This document shows, piece after piece, positions 1 to 9,435 of a DNA stretch of 64,000 nucleotides. Origin of the DNA: JACKAQ01 sp965227145 (GTDB lineage: Bacteria; Calditrichota; Calditrichia; RBG-13-44-9; J075). Each line of letters begins with the position of its first letter. Positions within the stretch are counted from its first letter, which is position 1. The notes below the pieces were generated by a model, which ran no database searches, was not told the origin of the DNA, and saw only the letters and a list, made by a program, of their open reading frames with translations. The translations under genes were made by a program, and so were the position numbers. The stretch is taken from NCBI GenBank assembly GCA_965227145.1, contig OZ245730.1:5146001-5210000 (forward strand). The letters are read 5' to 3'.

Positions 1-1497
1 GGGATGCAAAAATTGTCCAATGACGGGCAAAAAATGTGGGGCGAAACGGAGAAAACCATCGCCCCCGCAGCCAGTCACAACCTCACCTATCCAGATGCCG
101 TTCCGGCGCTCGGCGATGATGTTATCGTCATCTGGACCGATTACACCGGACCGTTTTTCAGCCCGATCACCAACGATATTTTCACCCAAAAATTTGACAC
201 GGACGGCAACCCGAAATGGGACGCCGCCAATATTGGCGTTTACACCGGATTGAGCGGATTGCCCGGATACGAGTGGCCGCACCTCATCAGCGATCACAAC
301 GGCGGCGCGTTTTACAGCTGGTACGCAGATCGCGACAGTAACAATTTGTTCGAGGCGTTTGTGCATCACATCGATTCGTCCGGTGCAGCGGTTTTCCCGG
401 AAAACGGCATCAGCGCGAGCACACTCGGCAGCATGCACCACATTTCCCCGGCGCTGGCATACATGCCCGAAACCGGCGAATTGTTCGCATATTGGATCGA
501 GGAAAACGGGCTGCAATCGGTGTTCGGGATTTACGGGCAAAAATTTTCCGCGCAGGGCGAACGGTTGTGGCCGGACAACGGCAAAATGTTTCTCGCTGTC
601 GCAGATCCCGAAATACAGGGGCTTACACCAATCGCCGGCAGCGATGAAATTTATGTGACCTATCTGCGGCGTCCGTCCGGTTCGTTCAGCTTGATGAATC
701 TGTATGCAATGATCACCGATCGCAACGGCAACGTTGCAGGCAACGAACCGGTGCTGATGTCCGATGCTGCCAGCTCCAAAGGTTCATTGGTTGGCGCGGT
801 GAGTTCGCACAATGTGCTGATGAGCGCATGGGACGACGAGCGCAACGACGGCGGCGCGATTTACGCGCAAAACCTGAATCCCGATGGTTCACTCGGCTAT
901 CAGGCGTTGCCGGTGAGCTTCGCGATTACCAGCCCGGCTGACAGCAGCGAGTGGACGCAACTGCCTGTTCCCGTTACGTTTACGGTTGCCAACTTTGCGA
1001 TCGATTCTGCCAATGGCGATGGCTACATTCGCGCTTTTTTGAATGGCTCCCCACTGGCAAATGTGGTCAATACCGATACACTATGGCTGGATACACTCGC
1101 TATTGGCAACAACGAGTTGGTACTGGAATTGGTCGATCCGGAAGGCAATCCGCTATCCCCGGCAATTAGCGATACAGTAGTTTTAACATACATCGAACCG
1201 TTGGCAATTGAGCCGGGAACCGGCGTTGCGCGCAGTTTTGCGCTGGCACAAAACTACCCGAATCCGTTCAATCCGAGCACGACCATCGCGTTTGAGTTGC
1301 CGCAATCCGCAACAATTGAGTTGGGTGTATTCGATATCACCGGACGCAAAGTGGCGACTGTCGCTGCCGGAAATTACGCTGCCGGCCACTACTCACTGAA
1401 TTTTGATGCAAAAAATCTGGCTTCCGGCGTGTTTTTCTATCGCTTAACTGCGGAAAACAGCGTACGCCTCACCCGCAAAATGATAATTTTGAAATAG
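1..1497 (+). CDS. C-terminal part of a secreted protein with a T9SS sorting domain (5' partial)
   Basis: The frame is open from the first base, and the first Met (base 4) lies inside a recurring motif (QKLSNDGQKMW, QKFDTDGNPKW, QKFSAQGERLW, QNLNPDGS), so the gene almost certainly starts upstream of the window. The visible ~497 residues hold these spaced repeats, which resemble a beta-propeller or repeat ectodomain, and then a ~85-residue C-terminal domain with the QNYPNPFNPST motif ending in RKMIILK. That tail is the type A sorting signal of type IX secretion, so the protein is expected at the cell surface or outside. No catalytic motif is visible and the function is unknown. Its C-terminal domain matches those of the genes at 11356, 52995 and 63834. 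Confidence 0.85.
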   Translation, partial: GMQKLSNDGQKMWGETEKTIAPAASHNLTYPDAVPALGDDVIVIWTDYTGPFFSPITNDIFTQKFDTDGNPKWDAANIGVYTGLSGLPGYEWPHLISDHNGGAFYSWYADRDSNNLFEAFVHHIDSSGAAVFPENGISASTLGSMHHISPALAYMPETGELFAYWIEENGLQSVFGIYGQKFSAQGERLWPDNGKMFLAVADPEIQGLTPIAGSDEIYVTYLRRPSGSFSLMNLYAMITDRNGNVAGNEPVLMSDAASSKGSLVGAVSSHNVLMSAWDDERNDGGAIYAQNLNPDGSLGYQALPVSFAITSPADSSEWTQLPVPVTFTVANFAIDSANGDGYIRAFLNGSPLANVVNTDTLWLDTLAIGNNELVLELVDPEGNPLSPAISDTVVLTYIEPLAIEPGTGVARSFALAQNYPNPFNPSTTIAFELPQSATIELGVFDITGRKVATVAAGNYAAGHYSLNFDAKNLASGVFFYRLTAENSVRLTRKMIILK

Positions 1498-1527
1498 GGA
1501 TAACAAAAATTTGGCTCGGCAGGCAAT

Positions 1528-1956
1528 TTACAAACCGAGATTCGGCTGGTGTTTTACATTGTGATATGTCAGCGCCAGCTTGATACATTCTTTTAATGCG
1601 GCTTCCGGAATGGGGTCATTCAGCCCAAATACGATGGCTCTGTCTTTTTCATAATTGAACAGATCGCCGAATACCGTTTTGAAGGTGGGTACCAATTTGG
1701 ATGTGCATTTAAAATACATCGCATATTGATCGGGCGTTTTTGATTTCCAGTCGATGCGAATGGTGCTGCCTTTTTTGACCAGATACCTCAGTTCGCCCCA
1801 TTTCAGGGTTTCTTCAATTTCGTTGATTGAGGGAATTTCCGTTGCCACTTCGATAATCAGTTTGCGCAACAAATGCAGTTTTGGGCGAACCTCCGTTGGA
1901 TACGCTGCAAATTTCGCGTCAACTTCCGGATTTTTGGTGATTTTGATGGGTTCCAT
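1528..1956 (-). CDS. DUF1801 domain protein
   Basis: 142 residues. The segment from about residue 10 to 135 (YPTEVRPKLHLLRKLI, then ETLKWGELRYLV and RIDWKSKTPDQYAMYFKC) matches the YdhG/DUF1801 fold, a small alpha/beta family of unknown biochemical role. I start at the ATG at 1956; the frame continues upstream to 2109, but that stretch overlaps the tsaE gene and has no family resemblance. The gene follows tsaE by 26 bases on the same strand, so it is probably co-transcribed with it, and it converges on the T9SS protein at 1-1497. Confidence 0.8.
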   Translation of the reverse strand: MEPIKITKNPEVDAKFAAYPTEVRPKLHLLRKLIIEVATEIPSINEIEETLKWGELRYLVKKGSTIRIDWKSKTPDQYAMYFKCTSKLVPTFKTVFGDLFNYEKDRAIVFGLNDPIPEAALKECIKLALTYHNVKHQPNLGL

Positions 1957-1982
1957 TTCAACAATCTGACTGTAAAAATAGT

Positions 1983-2453
1983 TTAATTCGCAACCGCAAC
2001 AACCCGGATACGCCGGGTTGTTGGCTGATTTTCGACAAAATCGATATACACCTCGAAGCGCTGTTTGGGCAGGTGATCGCCGATTTTTTCCGGCCATTCG
2101 ATAAAACAAATGTTATCGCAGAAAAAATAATCTTCCAGCCCCAAATTCACCAGCTCCGCAACGTGCTCAATTCGATAAAAATCAAAGTGATAGACCAACT
2201 GCCCGTCATCGCATTGGTATTCGTTTACGATGGTAAATGTAGGGCTGGTTGCCACGTTTTCCACCTGCAATTTGCGGCAAACGGCTTTCACGAAATGGGT
2301 TTTTCCCGCGCCGAGATTGCCATACAACGCGACGACATCGCCGGGCTTCAGTTGTCCGGCGAAGGCGGCGGCCAGTTCGTCCGTTTCCGCGGGAGAATTC
2401 ACGGTTTTTTCGAGGATTGTATTCAACATTGTTTCTGTCGTTTTGGTCGTCAT
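1983..2453 (-). CDS. tsaE: tRNA threonylcarbamoyladenosine biosynthesis ATPase TsaE
   Basis: 156 residues, the usual size for TsaE. This P-loop ATPase acts with TsaB and TsaD to make the t6A37 modification of ANN-decoding tRNAs. Visible motifs are Walker A GNLGAGKT at residues 45-52, the switch-like ATSPTFTIVNEY at 68-79, YHFDFYRIEH at 88-97 and the C-terminal FIEWPEKI at 117-124, all typical of the family. It lies 54 bases downstream of porX on the same strand, with a palindromic repeat between them. The other TsaBCD genes are not in the window. The start is the first ATG; Met9 is an alternative. Confidence 0.93.
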   Translation of the reverse strand: MTTKTTETMLNTILEKTVNSPAETDELAAAFAGQLKPGDVVALYGNLGAGKTHFVKAVCRKLQVENVATSPTFTIVNEYQCDDGQLVYHFDFYRIEHVAELVNLGLEDYFFCDNICFIEWPEKIGDHLPKQRFEVYIDFVENQPTTRRIRVVAVAN

Positions 2454-2487
2454 ATTTTATCCGGTAATCGAAACGGAACACTCAAAC

Positions 2488-2507
2488 GGAACGGTCGCGA
2501 CCATTCC
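2488..2507. repeat. Intergenic palindromic repeat (GGAACGGTC family)
   Basis: Near-perfect 20-bp palindrome directly after the porX stop codon. The sequence GGAACGGTCGCGACCATTCC followed by CTAC matches a second copy at 18936-18955 (GGAGCGGTCTCGACCGTTCC). The same unit in two unrelated intergenic sites points to a dispersed repeat; it could also act as a hairpin between porX and tsaE. Confidence 0.6.
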
Positions 2508-4067
2508 CTACTTTGGTTGCAGCTTGATTACCGGCAGCACCATTTCTTCCAGCGAAATACCGCCGTGCTGGAAACTGTCCCGATAGTAGGACAAATATTT
2601 GTGGTAGTTGGTCGGGTAAACGAAGTAGTAATCTTCCTTCGCCACAATGTAATTCATGTTAATATTGCGTTTGGGCAGCTTGCCTTCTTCGGGATCGTGA
2701 ATGAAAAAAGCGTGTTTGTTGTCAGCTTTCAAATTGCGCCCGTATTTGTAGCGCAAATTGGTGGATGTTTCCCGGTCGCCGAGCACTTTGGTGCCGCGCA
2801 TGCAGCGGATGCTCCCGTGATCGCTGGTGACAAAAATAGTGACATCCTGCTCCGCCAGTTGTTTGAACACGGAATAAATCGGCGAATGCTCAAACCACGA
2901 GCAAGTCAGCGAGCGATAAGACGGTTCGTCCGGCGCGATCTGTTTCAGAATGGGCAGATCCGAACGGCTGTGCGCCAGAATATCCACAAAATTGACCACC
3001 ACGCTCAGCAGCGATGTGTTCATGTGCGATGACAAATTCTTTTCCAGATTGTAGCCTTCATCCGCGGAAATAATTTTCAGATAGCGCGGTTCGACATCCA
3101 GCTTCAGCCCCAACAACCGCAAATGATCGTAGAGCAATTCTTTCTCATAACGGTTGCGGCTGCTGTCGTCATCTTCCCCCTGCGCCCACATTTCCGGATA
3201 GCGTTTTTCCAGATCGCTGGGCAGCAATCCGCTGAAAATCGCGTTTCGCGCATACGGCGTTGCCGTCGGCAAAATGCTGAAATAGTAATCTTTCTGGATT
3301 TTGTAATAATCATAAAAATAGGGTTCGAGCGATAGCCATTGATCCAGCCGCAAACAATCGATCACAAAAAACGCCACTTTTTTGCCTGCTTTCAGCTCCG
3401 GATACACATATTTGGTGATGATATCGTGAGACAGCGTCGGTCGCTCATCGCGCGGCGCGTTCACCCAGTCGAGATAGTTTCGCTCGATGTATTTCCCGAA
3501 TTCCACGTTGCATTCGCGGCGCTGATTCTGGATAATTTCGCGCAGGTTTTTGTCCGGCACGGCATCCAGCTCCACATCCCAGGTCGATAGTTTCAAAAAA
3601 ATGTCGATCCAGTCCTCCGGCTCCAGCCGGTCCATCAGCCGCAGGTTGATTTTGTTGAGTTCCTGCATATAATCGCGGGTGAATTTTTTTTGGGAAATAT
3701 TCCGCGATTCGAGAATTTTTTTGGCCGCCAACAAAATCTGGCTCGGGTTTACCGGCTTCGTGAGGTAATCGGTGATTTGCGCGCCGATGGCATCTTCCAT
3801 CAGGCTTTCTTCTTCGTTTTTGGTGATCATGATGATCGGCAAACCCGGGCTGATCTGTTTGATTTGCGTAACCGCAGTCAGCCCGTCGAGTCCGGGCATC
3901 ATTTCGTCGATCAGCAGCAAATCCACTTTTTGATTGCGGATCAGCTCGATGCCGTCTTCTGCGTTAGTGGCGGTTTCAACATCGTATCCCTTATCGCGCA
4001 GAAAAAGAATGTGGGGTTGCAGAAATTCAATTTCGTCATCGACCCACAATATTTTGGCTTTATTCAT
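2508..4067 (-). CDS. porX: PorX-type response regulator with PglZ phosphatase domain (T9SS regulator)
   Basis: 519 residues. The N-terminal receiver domain (1-120) has the acidic pocket D10-D11-E12, phospho-acceptor D54 and K104 (TKP). A helical linker (about 125-210) leads to a PglZ domain of the alkaline phosphatase superfamily (about 225-519) with FFVIDCLRLDQW (D237), the nucleophile region LPTATPYARN (T268/T270), TSDHG (D416, H417) and QHGG near the C-terminus. This architecture is that of PorX, which with the kinase PorY controls type IX secretion and in studied members hydrolyses cyclic oligonucleotides. porY is not in the window. The four T9SS sorting domains in this window fit the assignment. 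Confidence 0.88.
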   Translation of the reverse strand: MNKAKILWVDDEIEFLQPHILFLRDKGYDVETATNAEDGIELIRNQKVDLLLIDEMMPGLDGLTAVTQIKQISPGLPIIMITKNEEESLMEDAIGAQITDYLTKPVNPSQILLAAKKILESRNISQKKFTRDYMQELNKINLRLMDRLEPEDWIDIFLKLSTWDVELDAVPDKNLREIIQNQRRECNVEFGKYIERNYLDWVNAPRDERPTLSHDIITKYVYPELKAGKKVAFFVIDCLRLDQWLSLEPYFYDYYKIQKDYYFSILPTATPYARNAIFSGLLPSDLEKRYPEMWAQGEDDDSSRNRYEKELLYDHLRLLGLKLDVEPRYLKIISADEGYNLEKNLSSHMNTSLLSVVVNFVDILAHSRSDLPILKQIAPDEPSYRSLTCSWFEHSPIYSVFKQLAEQDVTIFVTSDHGSIRCMRGTKVLGDRETSTNLRYKYGRNLKADNKHAFFIHDPEEGKLPKRNINMNYIVAKEDYYFVYPTNYHKYLSYYRDSFQHGGISLEEMVLPVIKLQPK

Positions 4068-4150
4068 TTGTTTTCCCTGGGTTTATGGATTCGTTCCATC
4101 GTTTATTTTGTTGCGATTCTGCCGCGGATTTTCGCGGATGTTTTTGCTTT

Positions 4151-4180
4151 TTTGCCGCAAAGTCGCGAAGTTCGCGAAGG
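4151..4180. repeat. Dispersed GCCGCAAAGTCGCGAAG repeat
   Basis: TTTGCCGCAAAGTCGCGAAG followed by TTCGCGAAGG, containing a small CGCGAA/TTCGCG palindrome. A close relative (TTTGCCGCGAAGTCGCAAAG) occurs at 63668-63689, so this is one of the short repeat families scattered between genes here. It lies between porX and the toxin gene. Confidence 0.5.
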
Positions 4181-4220
4181 TCTTTTTATAAAGCGAATGC
4201 ACTCAATAAAATTCCAATGG

Positions 4221-4574
4221 CTACAACGCATCAAATTGGTTAATTAATTCGCGTATTTTTTTAGTGGAAATATCACCTTGCTCGCTTTTTGAATATACTG
4301 TTATAAGTATAATTTTATCAATCGTTTGCAGAAAGTAAATCACGCGATAACCGGCACTCTTCCCTTTCCGGACATCTGAATTTTTTATTCGTACCTTGAA
4401 AACCGTGTAACCCACACCGGAAATCTGATCGCCTTCCAAATGTCCGTTTTTCAACTGTTCGATAAATGGCTGAACATCATTTTTGATATTTCGATATTTT
4501 TTGGATAATTGCCGGATATTTCGCTTGAATTCAGGCGTAAATTCAATATCCGATTGACGCTTCTCACTCGTCAT
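4221..4574 (-). CDS. RelE/ParE-family toxin
   Basis: 117 residues. The sequence runs FTPEFKRNIRQLSKKY, then FKVRIKNSDVRKGKSAGYRVIYFL and IILITVYSKSEQGDIS, the strand order of the RelE/ParE mRNA-interferase or gyrase-inhibitor fold, with basic residues in the GKSAGYRVIY strand. The ATG at 4574 is chosen because it begins the family-like part and overlaps the upstream antitoxin by 11 bases, a typical coupled toxin-antitoxin arrangement; a longer frame reaches 4658 but lies inside the antitoxin gene. Target unknown. Confidence 0.78.
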   Translation of the reverse strand: MTSEKRQSDIEFTPEFKRNIRQLSKKYRNIKNDVQPFIEQLKNGHLEGDQISGVGYTVFKVRIKNSDVRKGKSAGYRVIYFLQTIDKIILITVYSKSEQGDISTKKIRELINQFDAL

Positions 4575-4782
4575 CCAGCCCCTCCCAAAGCTCAGAAATC
4601 GGGCGGGTTTCCCCGTTTTTAGCCTCTTTCCAGCCCTGGACAAAACTATCCTCCGCATTTTTTAATTCAACGCTTTCGCGGAAAATGCGAATCAATGCCA
4701 GCAAATTCGGCAAATATTCAACCGGTGTTTTCTCCACCTCCTGAATAACTTTTTCCCTAAAACCAGATGATTTTGCAGCCAT
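4564..4782 (-). CDS. Putative antitoxin of the RelE-type pair
   Basis: 72 residues and acidic at the C-terminus (ELWEGLDDE), with a helical N-terminal half (FREKVIQEVEKTPVEYLPNLLALIRIF). It lies directly upstream of and overlaps the RelE/ParE-like toxin, which is the main evidence for its role. I do not see a clear ribbon-helix-helix or Phd motif, so the DNA-binding class is open. Small size, overlap and gene order all fit a type II antitoxin. Confidence 0.65.
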   Translation of the reverse strand: MAAKSSGFREKVIQEVEKTPVEYLPNLLALIRIFRESVELKNAEDSFVQGWKEAKNGETRPISELWEGLDDE

Positions 4783-4888
4783 TTTCTGTTCCTTTATTTG
4801 GTATCACAGATTTTCTAATGCCGAGTTACGCAGAAAAGTTCAACTTTCCCAATTTATCCTTTATCTCTTATCACTCATCCTTATTTCC

Positions 4889-7573
4889 CTAAAACCGTCG
4901 TTCCATTTGCGCGTTCAGCAGCGCGTCAATTTTGGCGGCGGATTCCTGCAGATGCGCCCGGGTGTAAACATCCAGATTACCACCGGATAGCGCTTTGGTG
5001 ATATCGCTGCGGATTTCGGTCAGATCAAATCGCGCCAGCGTCACCGCATCGTGCGGGAAAAATACGGGCAGCTTGATCAAAATTTCATCCAGCACATACA
5101 AATGGATGCGCTGCAATTCCCGGCGATAGCTGTTGACATTTTGCCCGTTGGCGAGTTCCTGCCAAATCGCCTCGCGGATGCTGGTGAATTGCTCTGCCAT
5201 CGTAAACGTTTCGCCGTTGGTGAATTTCACCTCGTTATCCTGCAGGCGAACGAGCGCCAACGGTTCATACAAACGGAACAGCGTAAGCGATTGTAATAAT
5301 TGAACATAGCCGTGTATCGGGAAATCCAGCCGGTAGAGCAAAAAGGGTGTTCCCTCAAAATCCCACTGCTGATCCGGCGCCAGTTTGTTGAGCAATTCCG
5401 GCGAAAATTCGAACGAATTGGGTGAGAAAAATGTCTTCACCAAAAAATCCAGCGCTTCGCGTTGCTTTTTGGCCGGCACAACTTCGAACGGCGGGCGGTT
5501 ACCCGGATCGCCGATATGATCGCGGCGATGGTAAATCCCGCCGATAAATTTGCTGGCCGTCAGCCCCGCCAGCGCATATTCGTTGATCCCCTGAAAAAAC
5601 ACCTGACGCAATTTCGGGTAGCGTTCGCCGTCTTTCTCAAAATGTTTGCCCATATTTTGCCACAACTCGTTGGTCAGCCGGATGCGGGTTTGGTAAAACG
5701 CCAACGGATCATCGCCGATATCCCAAACGTTGCAGGTCGGGTCGATCGAGCGGACGGACAACCCGAATGCGTCTTCGTCCGTACCGTAGCGCAGGTTGGC
5801 GTCGCCCACTTTTTTGGCGATATCTTTCAGGAATTTTTTCTCGCTTTCCGGCGAATTTGCGTTGTAAGGCTTGTAGGCATATTCGATCGCCCAGTAGTCA
5901 TACGGACCGAGCGTGGTCTGGTAATACGCACCCTGTTTTTCGCCTTTTGGCGAGAGGTTCACCGGCGTGTAATCCATCACTGAACCGGTGAGGCCGTTTT
6001 GTTGGGCGTAATTTTTGTCGCTCAATTCGTCCAGCGAATGGATGGCGCTGGCTTTGAAATTGTGTCGCAGCCCGAGCGTGTGCCCCACTTCGTGCGCAAC
6101 CAGATTGACGATGGCATCGTGAATGTATTTTTCCAACGCAACGCTGCTATTTTCCAGCAAACCGCGCGATTGCAACAGATAATAACCAAATCGAATTTGA
6201 TGCTCCAGCCCGCGGCCGTATTGGCAGGTGTGCGCCAGCGTTTCCGCGTCGATGCTGTCCGGCGGATTGATGCCCGGCATCAGATCGTTGATCGTCGCTT
6301 TTGTCCACGATGCAGGCTGCACCACTTCGTCATTTTCCACATACATGTAACGCACAAAATCTGCGCTGATGCGCACATCCGCATCGTAAATTTCGCCGGT
6401 GACGGGATTCGCCCGCGACGGTCCGACTGCGTAAGCCGCACCCGGCATCACGATCCAGCGAATGGTGTTGTATCGCGCATCAGCCGGGTCCCAATCGGCA
6501 TCGTCCGGCATTTGGTTTACAACAATGGCATCTTTAAATCCTATCCGCTCGAACGCGCTGTTCCAAATCAGCACGCCTTCTTTTACGGCTTCGCGATATT
6601 CCACCGGAATGGTGTTTTCCAGCCAGAAAACGATCGGTTTTTTGGGTTTCGATGTATCGAATTTCGGCTCGGCTTTTTCCAGATCCCAGCGATTGACGTA
6701 TCGCTCATACGGATCTTCGCGCAGCGCCGATGTGTAATCCTGAAAATAGGTGGTAAAATGCCCGACCCTATCATCCGCGAGGCGCGGTTTGTAGCTGCTG
6801 TTTTGGGGCATTTCCGCAATGCTGTAGTGATATTGGTGGGTCATACTGCCATTCACCAACGTGGTGATGCGCTCCTCTTTCCCGCCTTTGAATTGCAGCA
6901 TCACGGAAATTTCGGAATTTTGGGGAAACGATTTGATTTCCGAAAAGTAGCTGTTGCCGGAGTCGAGCGAAAACCCGAGTTTCAATCGCCCGGACAGCGT
7001 GCCGACATCGGCGATATCCTGAATAAACAAATTGGATGCATCAATCAGCACTGCGCCGGTTTCGGTGTTCGGCTCACCCTCAATTTTCACGCTTTCCCAC
7101 AGCGAATTTGGAATATCGCGTTCAATTGCCCGGCTGATTGCGGCGCTCTCATCTGCGCGAAAGCGCAAATTTTTCTCGATGAATTGCACATTTTTGCCCA
7201 ATTTGCGGATAAAAAAGGGAAATTCCTGCAGCATCGAACCGCCGTCAAACAGATAGCCGTCGCCGCCGGTGCGCGAAATGTTCATTAAATACAATTTGTC
7301 GAACTGCGCCGGCAAAACAGCCAGATACACTTTTTGCTCTTCATCATTTTTGTAAAACGTGAACAGCCCCTCAATTTTCTGGTAATCTTCGATGACCTCG
7401 TCAAAAGCCTTCCCTTTGGGCTTTTTCTTCTTTTTGTCGTCCTCGTCGTCCTTTTCGGTTTTGCTGGAATCTTCCGCAGTGACGGTCACCGCGCCAACTT
7501 CCTGCGCAAAAAGCAAAACGGGCTGCGCCAAAAAAATGCCCGCCAATACCCAAATCAGTCGATACCATTTCAT
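4889..7573 (-). CDS. Secreted zinc-dependent metalloprotease (DUF5117/DUF5118 type)
   Basis: 894 residues with a signal peptide (first ~23, ending LLFAQ) and then a low-complexity acidic/lysine segment (about 35-55). Near residue 495 lies the zinc site HEVGHTLGLRH of the metzincin type (HExxHxxGxxH), followed about 35 residues later by the Met-turn SVMDY. The ~450 residues before it and the long helical tail match the large periplasmic or surface metalloproteases annotated with DUF5117, DUF5118 and DUF4953, common in Bacteroidota and relatives. It has no T9SS tail. Substrate unknown. It appears monocistronic and is divergent from the gene at 7812. Confidence 0.88.
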   Translation of the reverse strand: MKWYRLIWVLAGIFLAQPVLLFAQEVGAVTVTAEDSSKTEKDDEDDKKKKKPKGKAFDEVIEDYQKIEGLFTFYKNDEEQKVYLAVLPAQFDKLYLMNISRTGGDGYLFDGGSMLQEFPFFIRKLGKNVQFIEKNLRFRADESAAISRAIERDIPNSLWESVKIEGEPNTETGAVLIDASNLFIQDIADVGTLSGRLKLGFSLDSGNSYFSEIKSFPQNSEISVMLQFKGGKEERITTLVNGSMTHQYHYSIAEMPQNSSYKPRLADDRVGHFTTYFQDYTSALREDPYERYVNRWDLEKAEPKFDTSKPKKPIVFWLENTIPVEYREAVKEGVLIWNSAFERIGFKDAIVVNQMPDDADWDPADARYNTIRWIVMPGAAYAVGPSRANPVTGEIYDADVRISADFVRYMYVENDEVVQPASWTKATINDLMPGINPPDSIDAETLAHTCQYGRGLEHQIRFGYYLLQSRGLLENSSVALEKYIHDAIVNLVAHEVGHTLGLRHNFKASAIHSLDELSDKNYAQQNGLTGSVMDYTPVNLSPKGEKQGAYYQTTLGPYDYWAIEYAYKPYNANSPESEKKFLKDIAKKVGDANLRYGTDEDAFGLSVRSIDPTCNVWDIGDDPLAFYQTRIRLTNELWQNMGKHFEKDGERYPKLRQVFFQGINEYALAGLTASKFIGGIYHRRDHIGDPGNRPPFEVVPAKKQREALDFLVKTFFSPNSFEFSPELLNKLAPDQQWDFEGTPFLLYRLDFPIHGYVQLLQSLTLFRLYEPLALVRLQDNEVKFTNGETFTMAEQFTSIREAIWQELANGQNVNSYRRELQRIHLYVLDEILIKLPVFFPHDAVTLARFDLTEIRSDITKALSGGNLDVYTRAHLQESAAKIDALLNAQMERRF

Positions 7574-7811
7574 CGAACACCCTCAATGTTAATCGGAACT
7601 ATTTGTTGCCCATTGGCTGTTTTTGATACCTGTTACGCAAAATAACCCGGAAATTTCCGGTTTTCGCCGGAAAAATTTGCCCGTAAGGTAGCCAAATGGT
7701 ACATTTGTTCGTATAAATTATAGGCTGAAATATGAGTTACAGTTGCCCGAATTGCAACCGCAGATTTTTGGCGAATGCTCAAAAACAGTCACTCAAACGG
7801 AAAAGGTTATC

Positions 7812-8441
7812 ATGGAATGGATTAAGTTGCTGCACGCTGTTGCAGGATTTTTGGTTGCCGGAACCGGGTTATTACAATTCATCATGAAAAAAGGTGGCAA
7901 AACCCACCGGACGATCGGGAAAGTGTATTTTGCGGCATGGATTGTTGTCGTCACAACGGGAGCCATGATCGGTCATTTACTGATCACGTTTTTCGGTGTG
8001 CTCGGATTTTACCTGGCGCTCACCGGCGTACGCTTTGCTCAAAGAAAAAACATCAAATTTACAACGATGGATACCGTGTTCGCCGCCATCGGGATTGCTG
8101 TTGGCGGTACAACACTGGGTTGGGGTATTTGGCTACAGATGACAGGCAGCACCACTTTTGGCATCATTGCCACTGTTTTTGGCGCAATATTTTTGGGCGC
8201 CGGTGAGTTTGATATCCGAAATTTTGTCCGCATGCGCGGCAACGTGGCTAAAAAAGAGTGGTATTTTGAACATTTTCAACGGATGATGATTTCATACATC
8301 GCTGCGATGACCGCGTTTTCGGCAATCAATAATATATTCGGCAACACGTTGGTGAACTGGCTGCTGCCAACGGTTATCGGTACCGTGGCGATCATTGTTT
8401 ATAGCCGAACCGAACGTAAAAAATTGGGGAAGGCAAAATGA
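7812..8441 (+). CDS. DUF2306-like integral membrane protein
   Basis: 209 residues with about six membrane segments. The N-terminal LLHAVAGFLVAGTGLLQF segment followed by KTHRTIGKVYFAAWIV resembles the HRxxGRxY loop of DUF2306 proteins. The ATG at 7812 is preceded by AAAAGG and starts the first membrane helix; a longer frame begins at 7743 with no family resemblance. It overlaps the next gene by ATGA (8438-8441), so the two are translationally coupled. Function unknown. Confidence 0.7.
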   Translation: MEWIKLLHAVAGFLVAGTGLLQFIMKKGGKTHRTIGKVYFAAWIVVVTTGAMIGHLLITFFGVLGFYLALTGVRFAQRKNIKFTTMDTVFAAIGIAVGGTTLGWGIWLQMTGSTTFGIIATVFGAIFLGAGEFDIRNFVRMRGNVAKKEWYFEHFQRMMISYIAAMTAFSAINNIFGNTLVNWLLPTVIGTVAIIVYSRTERKKLGKAK

Positions 8442-9355
8442 GCCAATTGCATATTTTAAACGGCGATTCATCCAAACACTGCCTCGATGTGTTGAATATT
8501 TCCGGCGATGTTGCTGTTTGGCGGGAAATGCTTTCCGATGGGCCGGTTGTCGAATCTGTTGCCAGCGAGGCATTTTGGGCGACGCGTGCGCTTTTTTTTG
8601 AAACCACATCTTCCGTTTCCGCGGCAGAATATTTCCAGTTGACCCGCGATGAATTTTCTAAAATTACCGCGTTCAACCAGTTTGATGAAACGGTGCTGTG
8701 GTTCGAATACGATTTATTTTGCCAGATCAATCTGATGGCGCTGTGCAGCTTTTTGCATCGCCACCGGCAGCAAAACAGCCGCATTTCGCTGATTTGTGTG
8801 GGCAACTCGCAACAGTCGGAACAATTGCTCGGGCTGGGCGAATTTCCGGAAGATGAATTACGAATCGCATATGAAAACAGGATCGAATTAACCGCCGCAG
8901 ATTTGCAATTTGCCGATGACATCTGGCAGCTGTACTGCCAGCCAGATCCGGCGGATTTGGCCAAAAAAGTCAACATTCCTCATCCGATATTCAATTATTT
9001 GCGCGATGCCTTTGCCGCACATTTTCATCGTTTTCCCGGAAAATTTAACGGACTTAATAGTATTGAAAACAAAATCTTAACCCTGCTGTTCAATGAGCCG
9101 AAATCCGCCAATCAAATTGTCGGCGAATTGCTGCGCTGGCAAACCTGGTTTGGTTTTGGCGATTTGCAATATTTTGCATATCTCGATCAGCTAAAATCGC
9201 TGTACAAAATTGTTGACGACACGATACACATAACCGATTTTGGCAAAAAAGTGTTGGGCGGCGAAACGAGTTTTTTGACTGTCAATCAGCCGGAATATTA
9301 TTTTGGCGGCGCCGTCAAACAGCATTTTTTTGCGGAAGACCTGACAACGGTCTGA
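8438..9355 (+). CDS. DUF1835/DUF3658 domain protein
   Basis: 305 residues, soluble. The N-terminus LHILNGDSSKHCLDVL, then DVAVWREMLSDGPV, is characteristic of DUF1835; the C-terminal half (IENKILTLLFNEPKSANQIVGELL, then LKSLYKIVDDTIHITDFG) looks like the DUF3658/winged-helix part that usually accompanies it. Proteins of this type have no established reaction. It is coupled by a 4-base overlap to the membrane protein upstream. A perfect palindrome follows 14 bases after the stop. Confidence 0.78.
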   Translation: MSQLHILNGDSSKHCLDVLNISGDVAVWREMLSDGPVVESVASEAFWATRALFFETTSSVSAAEYFQLTRDEFSKITAFNQFDETVLWFEYDLFCQINLMALCSFLHRHRQQNSRISLICVGNSQQSEQLLGLGEFPEDELRIAYENRIELTAADLQFADDIWQLYCQPDPADLAKKVNIPHPIFNYLRDAFAAHFHRFPGKFNGLNSIENKILTLLFNEPKSANQIVGELLRWQTWFGFGDLQYFAYLDQLKSLYKIVDDTIHITDFGKKVLGGETSFLTVNQPEYYFGGAVKQHFFAEDLTTV

Positions 9356-9369
9356 CCAAAAACACAATT

Positions 9370-9398
9370 GTAGAGACGTCCCGGCGGGACGTCTCTAC
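9370..9398. repeat. Perfect 13-bp inverted repeat (GTAGAGACG type)
   Basis: The two 13-base arms GTAGAGACGTCCC and GGGACGTCTCTAC match perfectly around a 3-base loop (GGC). No T-tract follows, so it is not a classical terminator on the plus strand. Elements beginning GTAGAGACG and ending CGTCTCTAC are a familiar style of dispersed intergenic palindrome in several phyla; only this copy is in the window. Confidence 0.7.
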
Positions 9399-9435
9399 GG
9401 AAATGTTATTTGACAAACAGGCAAGGTGACAACCA

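Noticed and set aside
5999..7288. 429-codon frame opposite the metalloprotease
   Set aside because: Shadow of the real gene, which carries the zinc motif and signal peptide.
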